A stretch of 64,000 nucleotides of DNA. It comes from Diploptera punctata (taxonomy: Eukaryota > Arthropoda > Insecta > Blattodea > Blaberidae). Below the pieces are notes generated by a model. The model ran no database searches. It saw nothing but the letters and a program-made list of their open reading frames with translations, and was not told where the DNA came from. Positions 53,355 to 63,524 of this stretch are shown here, piece by piece. The position numbers and the translations under genes were made by a program. The stretch spans positions 558,001 to 622,000 of the forward strand of contig JASPKZ010007248.1 of NCBI GenBank assembly GCA_030220185.1, read 5' to 3'. Numbering within the stretch: the first letter of the stretch is position 1; each line of letters opens with the position of its first letter.

Positions 53355-54807
53355 TTATTTATGTTGCACCACCTGGATGTCGATGTCAGCTCCATCCTGT
53401 GGTTGGCCAAAGAACCTCCAAACAAGGTCACCCTCCATCGGAATATCAAAATTCATGACTCTGTTTCTGTTCTTCTGAATATAAATTTTTTCCCAAATAG
53501 TCAGCTCTTTTGTATTTTCTAACTGTTTTAATAATTTAGTGTCTGAATTTATATTATGTTTTTCAGACCAAACATGAGCAGCAACTGCAGATTTTTTCAA
53601 TTTCTCCATTTTTAATATTTCTTATGTGTTTCTTTGGTTCTAATTTTTAGGTTTGTTTTTGTTTTCCCATATATATATATCTTTTCACAACCCATGCATT
53701 CAATTTGATATATTCCTGACTTTTTATTTTTATCAGTTTTTTCATTTTTGTTGGTTTTTATTAGTTTATTTAAACTGTAGTTATTTTTTGGTGCTAATTT
53801 AATATTAAACTTCTCAAATATATTTTAAAATTTATTATGTACCCAGGGGTGATATGTGAATTTCCTATATTTTTTCATAGGTGGTTCTTCTTTTTCAAGA
53901 TTACTTCTGTTTATCATTTTTTGTTTTTTATACTTTTCTATCCTTTTATGTACCATTTTTTTCATCAAACCCATTTTCTCTTTGCTACTTTGATTATGTG
54001 TTTTTTCTCATGTTTGAAATCTTCTTCGTTTAAGGGTAAGTTTACCAATCTATGAGTTAAACTATTAAATGCTGCTAATTTATGTCCAATTGGATTGAAC
54101 CCTGTTGATTTTATAAAATTTTCCGTATGAGTTTCTTTCCTATGAATCTTGAATTCAATTTTTTTCTTCTTTTCTTCGTTTCTGACCAATTTAAGATCCA
54201 AAAAAGGTATTTGTTTATTGTCTTCTATTTCTTTGGTGAATTTAATGTTTGTACTCTGTAAATTTAATAGTTTTAGGGAATCTTCTACATGTTTTTCTTT
54301 AACAATACAAATTATATCATCAACATATCTACTCCAAAATTTAAACATTGTGGGATGTGCTTTAATGATTTTACATTCAAAATCGCTCATAAATAAATTT
54401 GCCAGGAAAGGTGATAATGGGTTTCCCATTGAGAGCCCTGATTTTTGTCTATAGAAACTCCCATTGAATGTAAAAAACATTTGGTCAAAGCATAACTCAG
54501 TTAATTTCAAATAATCTTCTTTGATCTCCCTGTCTATGTTTTTTCTTAACCAATTGTTCAATATCTCCAAAGTTTTTTGTTTCGGTACATTTGTGAATAG
54601 TGAAACTACATCAAACGAAACCAACCTATCTGTGGGTTCAATTTCCACTTTTTCTAATTTCTTAACTAATTCCAATGAATTTTCAATCTGCAGACTTTCA
54701 AAATTATTAATTCTTTTAAATTGATTATTCAGCCATTTCGAAATTTTGTAGGTTGGTGATCCAATATTGTTAATTATTGTTAATAATTTTGTAGGTTGGT
54801 GATCCAA
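53355..54807 (-). pseudogene. PLE protein, minus copy of D8
   Basis: 280 open codons (53965-54807): LVSFDVVSLFTNVP, GLSMGNPLSPFLANLFM, SRYVDDIICIV, IPFLDLKLVRNE, THTENFIKSTGFNPIGHK. These are RT motifs A, B' and the YVDD box plus the connector. Frame breaks near 53960 and 53700 precede the GIY-YIG end (53355-53609: SAVAAHVWSEKHNINS, TIWEKIYIQKNRNR). The N-terminus is absent. Confidence 0.92.
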
Positions 54808-54809
54808 TA

Positions 54810-56235
54810 TTGTTAATAATTAACAATATTGGATCACCAACCTACAAAATTTCGAAATGGCTGAATAATCAATTTAAAAGAATTAATAATTTTGAAAGTC
54901 TGCAGATTAAAAATTCATTGGAATTAGTTAAGAAATTAGAAAAAGTGGAAATTGAACCCACAGATAGGTTGGTTTCGTTTGATGTAGTTTCACTATTCAC
55001 AAATGTACCGAAACAAAAAACTTTGGAGATATTGAACAATTGGTTAAGAAAAAACAACATAGACAGGGAGATCAAAGAAGATTATTTGAAATTAACTAAG
55101 TTATGCTTTGACCAAATGTTTTTTACATTCAATGGGAGTTTCTATAGACAAAAATCAGGGCTCTCAATGGGAAACCCATTATCACCTTTCCTGGCAAATT
55201 TATTTATGAGCGATTTTGAATGTAAAATCACTAAAGCACATCCCACAATGTTTAAATTTTGGAGTAGATATGTTGATGATATAATTTGTATTGTTAAAGA
55301 AAAACATGTAGAAGATTCCCTAAAACTATTAAATTTACAGAGTACAAACATTAAATTCACCAAAGAAATAGAAGACAATAAACAAATACCTTTTTTGGAT
55401 CTTAAATTGGTCAGAAACGAAGAAAAAAGAAAAATTGAATTCAAGATTCATAGGAAAGAAACTCATACGGAAAATTTTATAAAATCAACAGGGTTCAATC
55501 CAATTGGACATAAATTAGCAGCATTTAATAGTTTAACTCATAGATTGGTAAACTTACCCTTAAACGAAGAAGATTTCAAACATGAGAAAAAACACATAAT
55601 CAAAGTAGCAGAGAAAATGGGTTTGATGAAAAAATGGTACATAAAAGGATAGAAAAGTATGATAAACAAAAAATGATAAACAGAAGTAATCTTGAAAAAG
55701 AAGAACCACCTATGAAAAAATATAAGAAATTCACATATCACCCCTGGGTACATATTAAATTTCAAAATATATTTGAGAAGTTTAATATTAAATTAGCACC
55801 AAAAAATAACTACAGTTTAAATAAACTAATAAAAACCAACAAAAATGAAAAAAACTGATAAAAATAAAAAGTCAGGAATATATCAAATTGAATGCATGGG
55901 TTGTGAAAAGATATATATATAGGGAAAACAAAAAGAAACCTAAAAATTAGAACCAAAGAACACATAAGAAATATTAAAAATGGACAAATTGAAAAATCTG
56001 CAGTTGCTGCTCATGTTTGGTCTGAAAAACATAATATAAATTCAGACACTAAATTATTAAAACAGTTAGAAAATACAAAAGAGCTGACTATTTGGGAAAA
56101 AATTTATATTCAGAAGAACAGAAACAGAGTTATGAATTTTGATATTCCGATGGAGGGTGACCTTGTTTGGAGGTTCTTTGGCCAACCACAGGATGGAGCT
56201 GACATCGACATCCAGGTGGTGCAACATAATGCAAC
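54810..56235 (+). pseudogene. PLE protein, plus copy of D8
   Basis: A 280-codon RT frame (54810-55652) with palm Asp near residue 58 (SFDVVSLFTNVP) and D156-D157 (RYVDDIIC). After a shift near 55640, KKYKKFTYHPWVHIKFQNI and LAPKNNYSLNKLIKTNK, a stop at 55857, then GIYQIECMGCEKIYI (start of the GIY-YIG nuclease; the G of YIG is lost), HIRNIKNGQIEKSAVAAHV and WEKIYIQKNRNR. PLE nucleases of this type carry a Cys pair (CMGC here) near the YIG motif, as seen. Nearly identical to its partner. Confidence 0.92.
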
Positions 56236-56259
56236 ATAAATAAAACCAGTCTGGGAAAG

Positions 56260-56293
56260 CTGACGATAAAACAGAATTGTTTTGAAACATGTC
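56260..56293 (+). ncRNA. Hammerhead-ribozyme-like core, D8 plus arm
   Basis: CTGACGA, stem II AAAACA-GAAT-TGTTTT (perfect), GAAA, CATG (two-base self-pairing stem III), TC, giving a GTC triplet. Complete core. Confidence 0.68.
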
Positions 56294-56849
56294 CAAGAAC
56301 AAATCAACATTAATATTGAGGTAAGATGTCCAGACCAAAAATAATATAATTAAAATAACCTCAAAATATAACTTCCTAAAATTAAATATAGAAATACATT
56401 ATATAATGGAAATGGATAGCTAATGACAAATTAATATTTTGAGAAGTAGCTGAACTGAAATATCTAGGAACCATAATCACAAATAGGAATGAGATGCACA
56501 AAGAAATTAAACATAGGCTCAATTCTGGAAATGCGTGCTATTATGTATTACAGGGACTCTTGACATCCCAACTCCTATCAAAAAACATTAAACTGAAAAT
56601 ATATGAGGGTTGGGGCATAAGTCATGGCAACTATTTTTTTTGTGAGAATTTGAGTGTGGGTAAAAAATCTAAAATATACATATGAAAGAACATGGGATAA
56701 AAAATTAATCAATGGTGATAATACAATAATTTAAAAACATTTTTTTTTCGACGAAATTTTTAAGGAATTTAACAACACGCCAACATTTTGCTCCTCATGT
56801 TTATTAAGCGAATTGTCATATCAATACAGTTTTCATGTTCCAGAATCAT

Positions 56850-58173
56850 GTTGTTTGTTGTTGTTGTTTTCAAATGCTGGGCCTTGGCACCGAAGCCATT
56901 AGCGTTCTTGCTCTCCAATATTTCTCTATTGTGGATCCAACAGGTAATACTTCACAGGTTTGTAGGTGTTCTTCATTCATTTCTTCGTCTTTATTGCATA
57001 GAGGACAATTTGGATTCGTGTAGATTCCTATTTTATATAAATGTTTGGCTAAATAGTCATGTTCTGTAAGCAGTCTAAATGTTGCTACTGTAGTTTTACG
57101 TGGAAATTCTGGAATAATATCTGGCTTCTTTACTAAAATATCCATTTTTTGTCTTTGGCTTTATTACATAGGTCTTGGTTTTGTTTGATTTTATATTTGT
57201 TTTTAACTATTCTTTTTATGGATGTGAAAGGTAAGCTTTTAGTAGTATTCTGAATTAAATTGGAGCCTTTTTTGGCAAGAAAATCAGCAGTGTCATTTCC
57301 AGCAATTCCACAATGTGCAGGTATCCATTGCAATTGAATTCTTTTCTGTAGTTTTTGGAGTTGTTGAATCATTTTGTAGCACTCTTTAATTTGTATTGAC
57401 TTCATTTTGTGTGAATTTATTGCATATATTGCTGCCTTAGAATCAGAGAGTATGACCGCATTTTGAAATTTATTTATTCTGTATAGTAATTGTTGGAGTG
57501 AAATATGAATAGCCGTTACTTCTGCATCAAAATTTGTTGTGTGGTATCCTGCTGGTTGATAAAATGAAAATAATGCACATGTAATTCCTGATCCTGAGTT
57601 GTTATCAATAGTAGATCCATCTGTGTAGACATGTAACCATTCTTCTGATGGATATCTCTTATTCACAACTTCTAATGCTAGAGCTTTTAGTACAAGTGTG
57701 GGAGTTTCAGATTTTGTAACTGGTTCTTCTAGATTTAGCTGAATGTTAATTGGTTCAAAAGTAAGAGGGTTATCTCTGATCAAAATATTTTCTTTAGATT
57801 TAGGAAGATTCAAATCTGTGTTTATTTCCATTACTTTGGACAAGAAACTTGTTTGTGTTTTCAACTTGCTTGGTTGTAACTGCCTTTTTTCCCATTTTGT
57901 TGTTGTTAATCGTAACATTTTCTCATGTTGTGTTATTGCCTGTTCCTCTAAAGTTAGACATATTGGAGGGTTCTGAGTTAGTGCTTGCATTGCTGCGATT
58001 GGAGTTGATTTTGCTGCGCCAGTTATAAGCCGTAAAGCCTGATTTTGGCATACTTCTAGGCGATTCAGGTTCGAGTTATTTGCTGTGATTATTACCTCCC
58101 CATTGTATAGTAGTATTGGCTTGATGAATGTTTTGTATGTGGTGTTCAGAGTCTGGCGATTACTGCCCCACTT
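56850..58173 (-). mobile_element. LINE-D (RNase H-bearing), 5'-truncated, with TSD
   Basis: TGTTCCAGAATCAT occurs at 56836-56849 and 58174-58187. The 3' tail is (CAA)n at the left edge. It encodes the post-RT region, RNase H and C-terminal knuckle. A 213 bp relative is at 52614. Confidence 0.93.
56868..58165 (-). pseudogene. LINE-D ORF2: RNase H domain and C-terminus
   Basis: Starts in the post-RT segment (FIKPILLYNGEVI, NLNRLEVCQNQALRLITG), followed by a 285-residue frame with a complete RNase H: LHVYTDGST (D124), FDAEVTAIH (E157), VILSDSKAAIYA (D183), QWIPAHCGIAGNDTADFLA (D233). This activity removes RNA from the cDNA hybrid. A shift near 57130 leads to FRLLTEHDYLAKHL and the CPLCNKDEEMNEEHLQTC knuckle. 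RNase H after the RT places it in the I-like group of LINEs. RT core missing. Confidence 0.9.
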
Positions 58174-58309
58174 TGTTCCAGAATCATTACATCACACCTT
58201 TTTATTTTTTCACTCTCTTTTTTTACGGTTTGCGACATGAATGGACATAATAAATGCTTATGATAAAACATGAAATATGAGGTAAGATGTTAAAATCACT
58301 CATTAATTT

Positions 58310-58455
58310 ATTAATTTATAAATTTATATAATAAATGCTGTTCAACAACAGATGACCAGATTCACACATGGTGAAGCAGATGGTATTTGGAGCCTCCCAC
58401 ATTGTTGGAAGCATGTTGTGAATATTGCAGGAAACTACTTTGAGGACCTGTAGAA
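58310..58455 (+). pseudogene. Mariner-type transposase, C-terminal end
   Basis: NAVQQQMTRFTHGEADGIWS, then LPHCWKHVVNIAGNYFEDL and a stop. The W..V....G.YFE ending is typical of IS630-Tc1-mariner proteins. Everything upstream, including the catalytic residues, is deleted. Confidence 0.65.
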
Positions 58456-59149
58456 TGAGAGAGAGTGAGGAAGAGAGTAAAAAAAAAAAAAGAGAGTGAA
58501 AAAAATAAAAAGGTGTGATGTAATGATTCTAGAACATGAAAACTGTATTGATATGACAATTACCTTAATAAACATGAGGAGCAAAATGTTGGCATGTTTG
58601 TTAAATTCCTTAAATTTTGTTTATCCCTTGTTCTTTCATATGTATATTTTGATTTTTCACCCATGCTCAAATTCTCCAAAAAAAAAAAAGTTGCCATGAT
58701 TTATGCCCCAACTCTCGTGTAAAACCATTATTCTACCAGTTATATTATATGGGTGCGAAACATGGACTGTTACTTTAATGGAGGAAAGGAGATTACGAGT
58801 ATTTGAGAATAAAGTTCTTATGAAAAATTTTGGACCAAAGAGAGATGAACAGACAGGTGAATGGAGAAGACTACATAACAGTGACCTACATGGTCTTTAT
58901 AGAAAGCCAGATATAATAAGAACATTTTAGTCTCGTAGACTGCAATAAGGCAGGACATGTGGCACAAATGAAAGAGATGCATGGAAGCTTCCTGTAGGAA
59001 AATCAGAAAAAAAACAATGATTTGAGGTAGTCGATTATACAGGGAATGATTGGAAAACATTAGCTCAGGATAGGGATGTATGGAAAGCTTATGTTCGCAC
59101 AGCCATGAACCTATGGGTTCGACAGTGCCAGTGAGTTAGTTAGTTAGGC

Positions 59150-59246
59150 TCCTGGGATGTGGTTAGAGCTTCTGACCACAGTTCATGAGGTTCAGGGTTC
59201 GATTCCTGGTCAAAGCACAGGATTTTTCTTCAAATGGAACTATTCT
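59150..59246 (+). mobile_element. SINE family 2, split by LINE-E
   Basis: Head GGATGTGGTTAGAGCTTCTG, B box CAGGGTTCGATTCCTGG. The body resumes at 59798 (TATAGTTGAATGAG). Confidence 0.75.
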
Positions 59247-59784
59247 AATAATGAAATATTACAACAAACCAACACATTTAACTATCTCAGATACCAAGTT
59301 ATATACGAAGAGGAAAAAGATTTTAGTAAAAAAATTATAAAATTTAACAGAGTAACAGGAATTATAAATAATATTTTCAAGCCAAACACAGTACAGCAAC
59401 ACACACGAACTAGAATTTATAAAACACTGGCCACTCATATTATGTTATAGCAGTGAGGCCTGGACAACGTAGTGTAGATGAACAAAGACTAACTGCGGTA
59501 GAAATGAAATTTATGAGACATAGTGCAGGTTACTCAAGAACAGACCATAAAAGGAATTCTGAGATTCTCAAAGAATTACAAACAGAATCAGTCATGGAAT
59601 ATGTACAAAAATACAGAAACAACTGGAAATCTCACGCAAGAATAATGAGCAGAACAAGAATACGTCAAATCTTAAATTACCAGCCACCAGGCAAGAGATC
59701 TTTGGGCAGACCCTTCAAACGTTGGATTGAGACCATAACAGACCACTAGGTCTACCACTTGAAAGGAAGAAGATGAAAAAGAAG
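59247..59784 (+). pseudogene. LINE-E-like ORF2 end, with TSD
   Basis: ATGGAACTATTCT flanks it at 59234-59246 and 59785-59797. Coding blocks: NTFNYLRYQVIYEEEKDFS, FKPNTVQQHTRTRIYKTLA, a frame change, EAWTT-type segment, VEMKFMRHSAGYSRTDHK, and GKRSLGRPFKRW. 5'-truncated; related to the copy at 13210. Confidence 0.88.
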
Positions 59785-60310
59785 ATGGAACTATTCTTAT
59801 AGTTGAATGAGTTGGAGAAAATTTTCTAATATCTCACCTCATAAAGTTGCATGTTTTCATGCATAATCAAATCCCATTTTTGGACCTGAATATAGGAAAG
59901 AACATCAGCAAAAGATTGAATTCAATGTACACAGGACAGATACCCATACAGATAATTACATTAAATCTTCAAGTTTTAATCATATTGCACATAAACATGC
60001 AATATTCAACAGTTTAATATGCAGATTAACAAACATCCCATTAAGTGAAGAAAATTTTAAGAAAGAATACAATCACATTTTAAACACAGCTACGTCAAAT
60101 GGTTTTGGAAAGAAGATAATAAATAAGTTAAAGAGGTTCAAAACAACAAAAAAGACTTAAAAGAATACACCACTCTACAACCTGATTCAAAAGAAAAGAA
60201 ACAATTCAAGAAAATTACTTAACACCCTGGAACACATAGAAAATTAAAAAAAAAAAAATTAACAAATTCAATACTACATTAGCACTGATTAACAAATTTA
60301 GTCTGGTTAA

Positions 60311-60614
60311 CCCATTCGCCTCAAAAGACGAGTTAGACTCGCCGCCAGTTAAATTAAATGACCTTCAACTCAGAAGAGAGGTACACTCGCTTAACTCTGC
60401 TGTTATATATTTTGTACATACCTTGGCAGGGTAATCTTTTGTTAACATTTATGAATAGTAGAGGAATGTGTTTTGGTCTTTGCCCGTATTGTGATCTCAA
60501 GTACCGTTATATTTTGCTTGTTATGAATGTCTTAAAATAGACAATATAATTTACGGTAACTGAAATCTGGTTTCTGGGAAAATTCATTGAGCATTTAAAC
60601 CTGAAGCGAATGGG
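60311..60614. mobile_element. piggyBac-type MITE inside the PLE
   Basis: CCCATTCGCCTCA at the left and, inverted, CCCATTCGCTTCA at the right, flanked by TTAA at 60307-60310 and 60615-60618. A TTAA duplication is the hallmark of piggyBac. 304 bp, no transposase. Confidence 0.88.
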
Positions 60615-61040
60615 TTAATCTACTAATAGCTAATAAAAAAGTTAATGTCGCAGATGGTAAAAAATCTAAAATTTATGAAATTAGTTGCAGTGACTGCAAC
60701 AAAAAATATATATATATAGGAAAAACTAAAAAGGAATTTAGAAACTTGTACGAAAGAGTACTTTAAAAATATTAAAAATTGTGAAATTGAAAAATCGGCA
60801 ATTGCAGCTCTTAATTTGCTACAGAATCACAAAATTGGAAGAGAAACTGAACTTTTGACACTTAAAGAAGCCTTTGGAATTAACACTTTGTGAAAAGATA
60901 TACATTCAGAAGAATAAATATAGAGCCACTAATTTTGAAATTCTTGATGAGAATAATTTGACCTCCTAGTTCATAAAATCGACACCAGATGGCAGTTCAG
61001 AAGATGGTGTTAACAGCAAAATTTTGACAGTTGAAATTGA

Positions 61041-61081
61041 CTGAAGATGGAAGTAGAATTTACTTTTGAAACCAGTATCGT
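61041..61081 (+). ncRNA. Hammerhead-ribozyme-like core, D10
   Basis: CTGAAGA, hairpin AAGTA-GAATT-TACTT, GAAA, CCAG... TATC. Core intact; stem III less clear than in D1, D2 and D8. Confidence 0.5.
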
Positions 61082-61151
61082 AAAAACACACAACTTTATG
61101 AGGTGAGATATTAAAAACATTTTCTCCAATTTATTCAGTAAAATGTAAATA

Positions 61152-61838
61152 CAGCAAACTCCTGATTATCCATGTTAATTAGGACCGAAATATGCACGGA
61201 AAATCGAAAAACATGGATAATCCAATTAAGTTATTCGGCGCCGTGGAAGTTGATCAGAAATGTATTATTTACCCACTTTAACACAACTTAAATGCAACAA
61301 ATATTCATAAAATGTTATATTAAATGTATTTAGGTGCGAGTCGTAATTATCATTTTATTTTACTCGTAAAGATGAAAAAAGAAAAATGGGACTATTTTCT
61401 GCCATGACGACTCTGGTTACAACAGTTATTCAAAATGGCCGTTGTAACCAGCGACAACTACACTAGTAACCACTGATGTCCACACTTATAACCAGCGATG
61501 ACAAATAATCGATGACCACACTACTAACCACTGCCACAGTATATCCGTGGTTTCAAACTACAACAACAAACTTTCAGTGACTCATGGAAATTTCCAAAAT
61601 TGTATTGTATTTTCAGAATGTTGGTTGGTACCGTTAAACACGTCAGGGGAGTGGGTTGTGAGTGAAGGTTACTCTATTGTGCTAGTTTCTAAGTGCAGTT
61701 CACATTAGCACGTTTAAAAATAAATAATTTTTTTCATAACAATACAAAATACAGTATTTAAAAAAAATACAGTAAAAAGTCATGCACGGATAATCTGCAA
61801 ACCAGATAATACGTGCATGGATAATCAGGAGTTTGCTA
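61152..61838. mobile_element. pogo/Tigger-type MITE with captured insert
   Basis: CAGCAAACTCCTGATTATCC at the left and, inverted, TAGCAAACTCCTGATTATCC at the right, TA on both sides (61150-61151 and 61839-61840). GGTTATCC-like ends are the pogo/Tigger style. The interior (61421-61630) is a sequence repeated outside the element at 62025-62276. Confidence 0.8.
61421..61630 (+). repeat. Duplicated segment, copy 1
   Basis: AACAGTTATTCAAAATGGCC to GAATGTTGGTTGGTA; also at 62025-62276, where about 40 bp more of a 22 bp minisatellite (GACCACACTACTAACCASTG) is present. Confidence 0.9.
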
Positions 61839-62024
61839 TACTTTATAGTATTACCTCCCACTTTGATTTTGATTAAAAATAGAAACTGTACTCTTTGTTG
61901 AACTACAGGAGAAGAAATGCATGTGTTTTTAAGTACAGTACAAGTTGCAGAATAAACATCAGAAAGAAAATGCATTGCTAACAGCATTTGCAGGTTAACC
62001 AAGCTTATGAAACTAATGTACCAG

Positions 62025-62276
62025 AACAGTTATTCAAAATGGCCGTTGTAACCAGCGAGAACTACACTAGTAACCACTGATGTCCACACTTATAACCAGC
62101 GATGACAAATAATCATCGATGACCACACTAGCAAACACTGATGACCACACTACTAACCAGTGATAAACCCACTGCCACAGTATATCCGTGGTTTCAAACT
62201 ACAACAACAAACTTTCAGTGACTCACACAATGGAAATTTCCAAAATTGTATTGCATTCTCAGAATGTTGGTTGGTA
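62025..62276 (+). repeat. Duplicated segment, copy 2
   Basis: Same order as copy 1, with extra GACCACACTAGCAAACACTG units and ACACAA inserted near 62225. Confidence 0.9.
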
Positions 62277-62373
62277 GCGCGCGCATGCATACACACACGC
62301 ACGTGTATATTGAGGTTACTACATAAAAGTTTAAAATTATATATTTTTTAAGAGAAAAATGTATTAATAAAAT

Positions 62374-62546
62374 GAATTGTATCTCACCTCATACTTGTTA
62401 CTCTTCAAGCACAGAAACTGTAGTTTTCAAGAGGAATCCCTCCCATCTTCAACCAATATTATGACTGTCGAGATGAGAGGAATTCCTCTTGAAAACAGTA
62501 GTTTCCGTGCTCGAAGAACACGAAATATGAGGTGAAATATGATTCA
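62374..62546. mobile_element. PLE 3'-end dimer (D9), palindrome
   Basis: Arms of about 70 bp: GTATCTCACCTCATAC edge, inverted as ATGAGGTGAAATATGATTC; inside CTTGAAAACTACAGTTTCTG. The left arm on the minus strand has TTGAAGA-hairpin-GAAA, a hammerhead-like core with one base changed. Confidence 0.7.
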
Positions 62547-62619
62547 TCATATTACTTGAAAAACCTCATGTTTTTTCCGTAATTAATTTATGAAGAAAAA
62601 TTTATGTTTGAATTGGAAA

Positions 62620-62690
62620 TTGAATCCAAGACCTCTAGTATAAAGTAGCAGTGCACTGACTATTAAGTTCAATTTCTAGTTCAGGTAAAA
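62620..62690 (-). mobile_element. tRNA-like SINE head, decayed
   Basis: Minus strand: AGTCAGTGCACTGCTACTTT then GGTCTTGGATTCAATTTCC (B box-like). Confidence 0.4.
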
Positions 62691-62699
62691 AAAAAATTT

Positions 62700-63400
62700 T
62701 CTTCGAAAAAAGATTTATCATTCAGTCTAAGAGTACATAACAAAATTATACTTTATCAGCAACTGAAGATAGAAGGCCTTCAACAAAGTTTTTTGTTGAG
62801 AACGACTGATATGTCAAGTACAAACAAACAGTACTTACTGTTATATTTGAAAAGAAAAATATAATTTGTCCATCATTAAGATGTCTAAAAACGAATAATA
62901 AAAACAGTACATACTGTTCAAAGCATTCTAGTTTACAGCTTCTCACGTCTTGTAAATACAACTTGTTAATATCAGCCACGACAACACGGTTATCTGAAAC
63001 ACAACCAACACAACATTTAAAGCCGGATATTTACCCATATTTTAATAATAATAATAGAGGTTATTTTATTTAATATATCTCATTAATATTTTATTTTTTT
63101 ATATACAAGGAAAATCAGTTAAAATGACATAAGTATGAATATGGAAGAAATTCATATTTTCTATACTATAAAAAAATTATAAGTTAATGTTGTCAATATT
63201 ATTTGGTTCTAGAAAATTTGTAGAATCAGTTAAGGATTTGAAAGAGTTTGAAATATTAACTGCCTCATATTTTGAAGTGATTGGGTAATTTGGTAGTGAG
63301 CCAGTCAATAGTACTCATGGCCAGGTTCATTAACCAAATCACACTTGAGATGTATGAAATGAATAATAAAAACATAGAAATATTTGCATTTAGATTGGAA
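62700..63400. other. No gene; SINE-3 tail scrap
   Basis: 62848-62890 repeats the SINE-3 tail (AAGAAAAATATAATTTGTCC). I see no other identifiable feature. Confidence 0.45.
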
Positions 63401-63403
63401 CTT

Positions 63404-63520
63404 GCTCAGGTAGCTCAGTTCGTAGAGTATTGGCCTAGAAAGCCAAAGGTCTTGGGTTCAATCCTGGTCTGAACATATAATTTTTCTTTTCAAATATGAG
63501 AAAAATCTGTGTCTAAATTA
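63404..63520 (+). mobile_element. SINE family 3 with near-complete tRNA cloverleaf
   Basis: 63404-63474 folds as a tRNA: acceptor GCTCAGG/TCTGAAC (6 of 7 pairs allowing G-U), D arm GCTC/GAGT, anticodon stem TTGGC/GCCAA with 7-base loop CTAGAAA (anticodon AGA), T arm CTTGG-GTTCAAT-CCTGG. The AATTTTTCTTTTCAAATAT tail and other copies show it is a SINE head and not a tRNA gene. Confidence 0.7.
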
Positions 63521-63524
63521 GGGA

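Larger units (their letters stand above)
53255..56387. mobile_element. Penelope-like element, head-to-head dimer (D8) with 17 bp TSD
   Basis: ATAGAAATACATTATAT occurs at 53238-53254 and 56388-56404. Between them a minus copy and a plus copy meet near 54823 (AACAATATTGGATCACC palindromic junction) with 1.5 kb arms. The left arm carries an extra short duplication of the junction sequence (54745-54810). The 3' ends point outward and read GAGGTAAGATGTCCAGACCA. The plus copy extends about 45 bp further at its end. Confidence 0.94.
56604..58719 (+). mobile_element. Mariner-type element, split by LINE-D
   Basis: Left TGAGGGTTGGGGCATAAGTC and CATGGCAACTATTTTTTTTG; right end inverted GAGAGTTGGGGCATAAATCA and TGGCAACTTTTTTTTTTTGG. 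The similarity of the ends runs about 200 bp. TA stands at 56602-56603 and 58720-58721. Without LINE-D it is about 780 bp, an internally deleted copy that keeps only the end of the transposase gene. Confidence 0.85.
53090..59140 (+). mobile_element. LINE-C, ~1 kb copy exploded over 6 kb
   Basis: Pieces at 53090-53254, 56388-56603 and 58720-59140 join into one LINE-C 3' end: TATTGAGCGATAGCGAGGAG, then GAACCATAATCACAAATAGG, then CATTATTCTACCAGTTATAT and ACAGACAGGTGAATGGAGAA. The gaps are the PLE dimer D8 and a mariner element, each with its own target duplication. Confidence 0.92.
59814..61127 (+). mobile_element. Penelope-like element (D10): one long, one stub arm
   Basis: Left TTCTAATATCTCACCTCATA and, inverted at the right end, CAACTTTATGAGGTGAGATA form a 36 bp inverted pair. 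The left stub seems to be all that is left of the minus partner. The plus copy encodes THTDNYIKSSSFNHIAHKHA and LICRLTNIPLSEENFKKE, then after a piggyBac-type insertion (60311-60614) YEISCSDCNKKYIYIGKTKK (GIY-YIG) and EKIYIQKNKYRATNFEI. Several frame breaks. Confidence 0.82.

Noticed and set aside
63404..63474. Functional tRNA gene
   Set aside because: Cloverleaf forms, but the tail and further diverged copies show a SINE head; anticodon AGA conflicts with the short variable loop.
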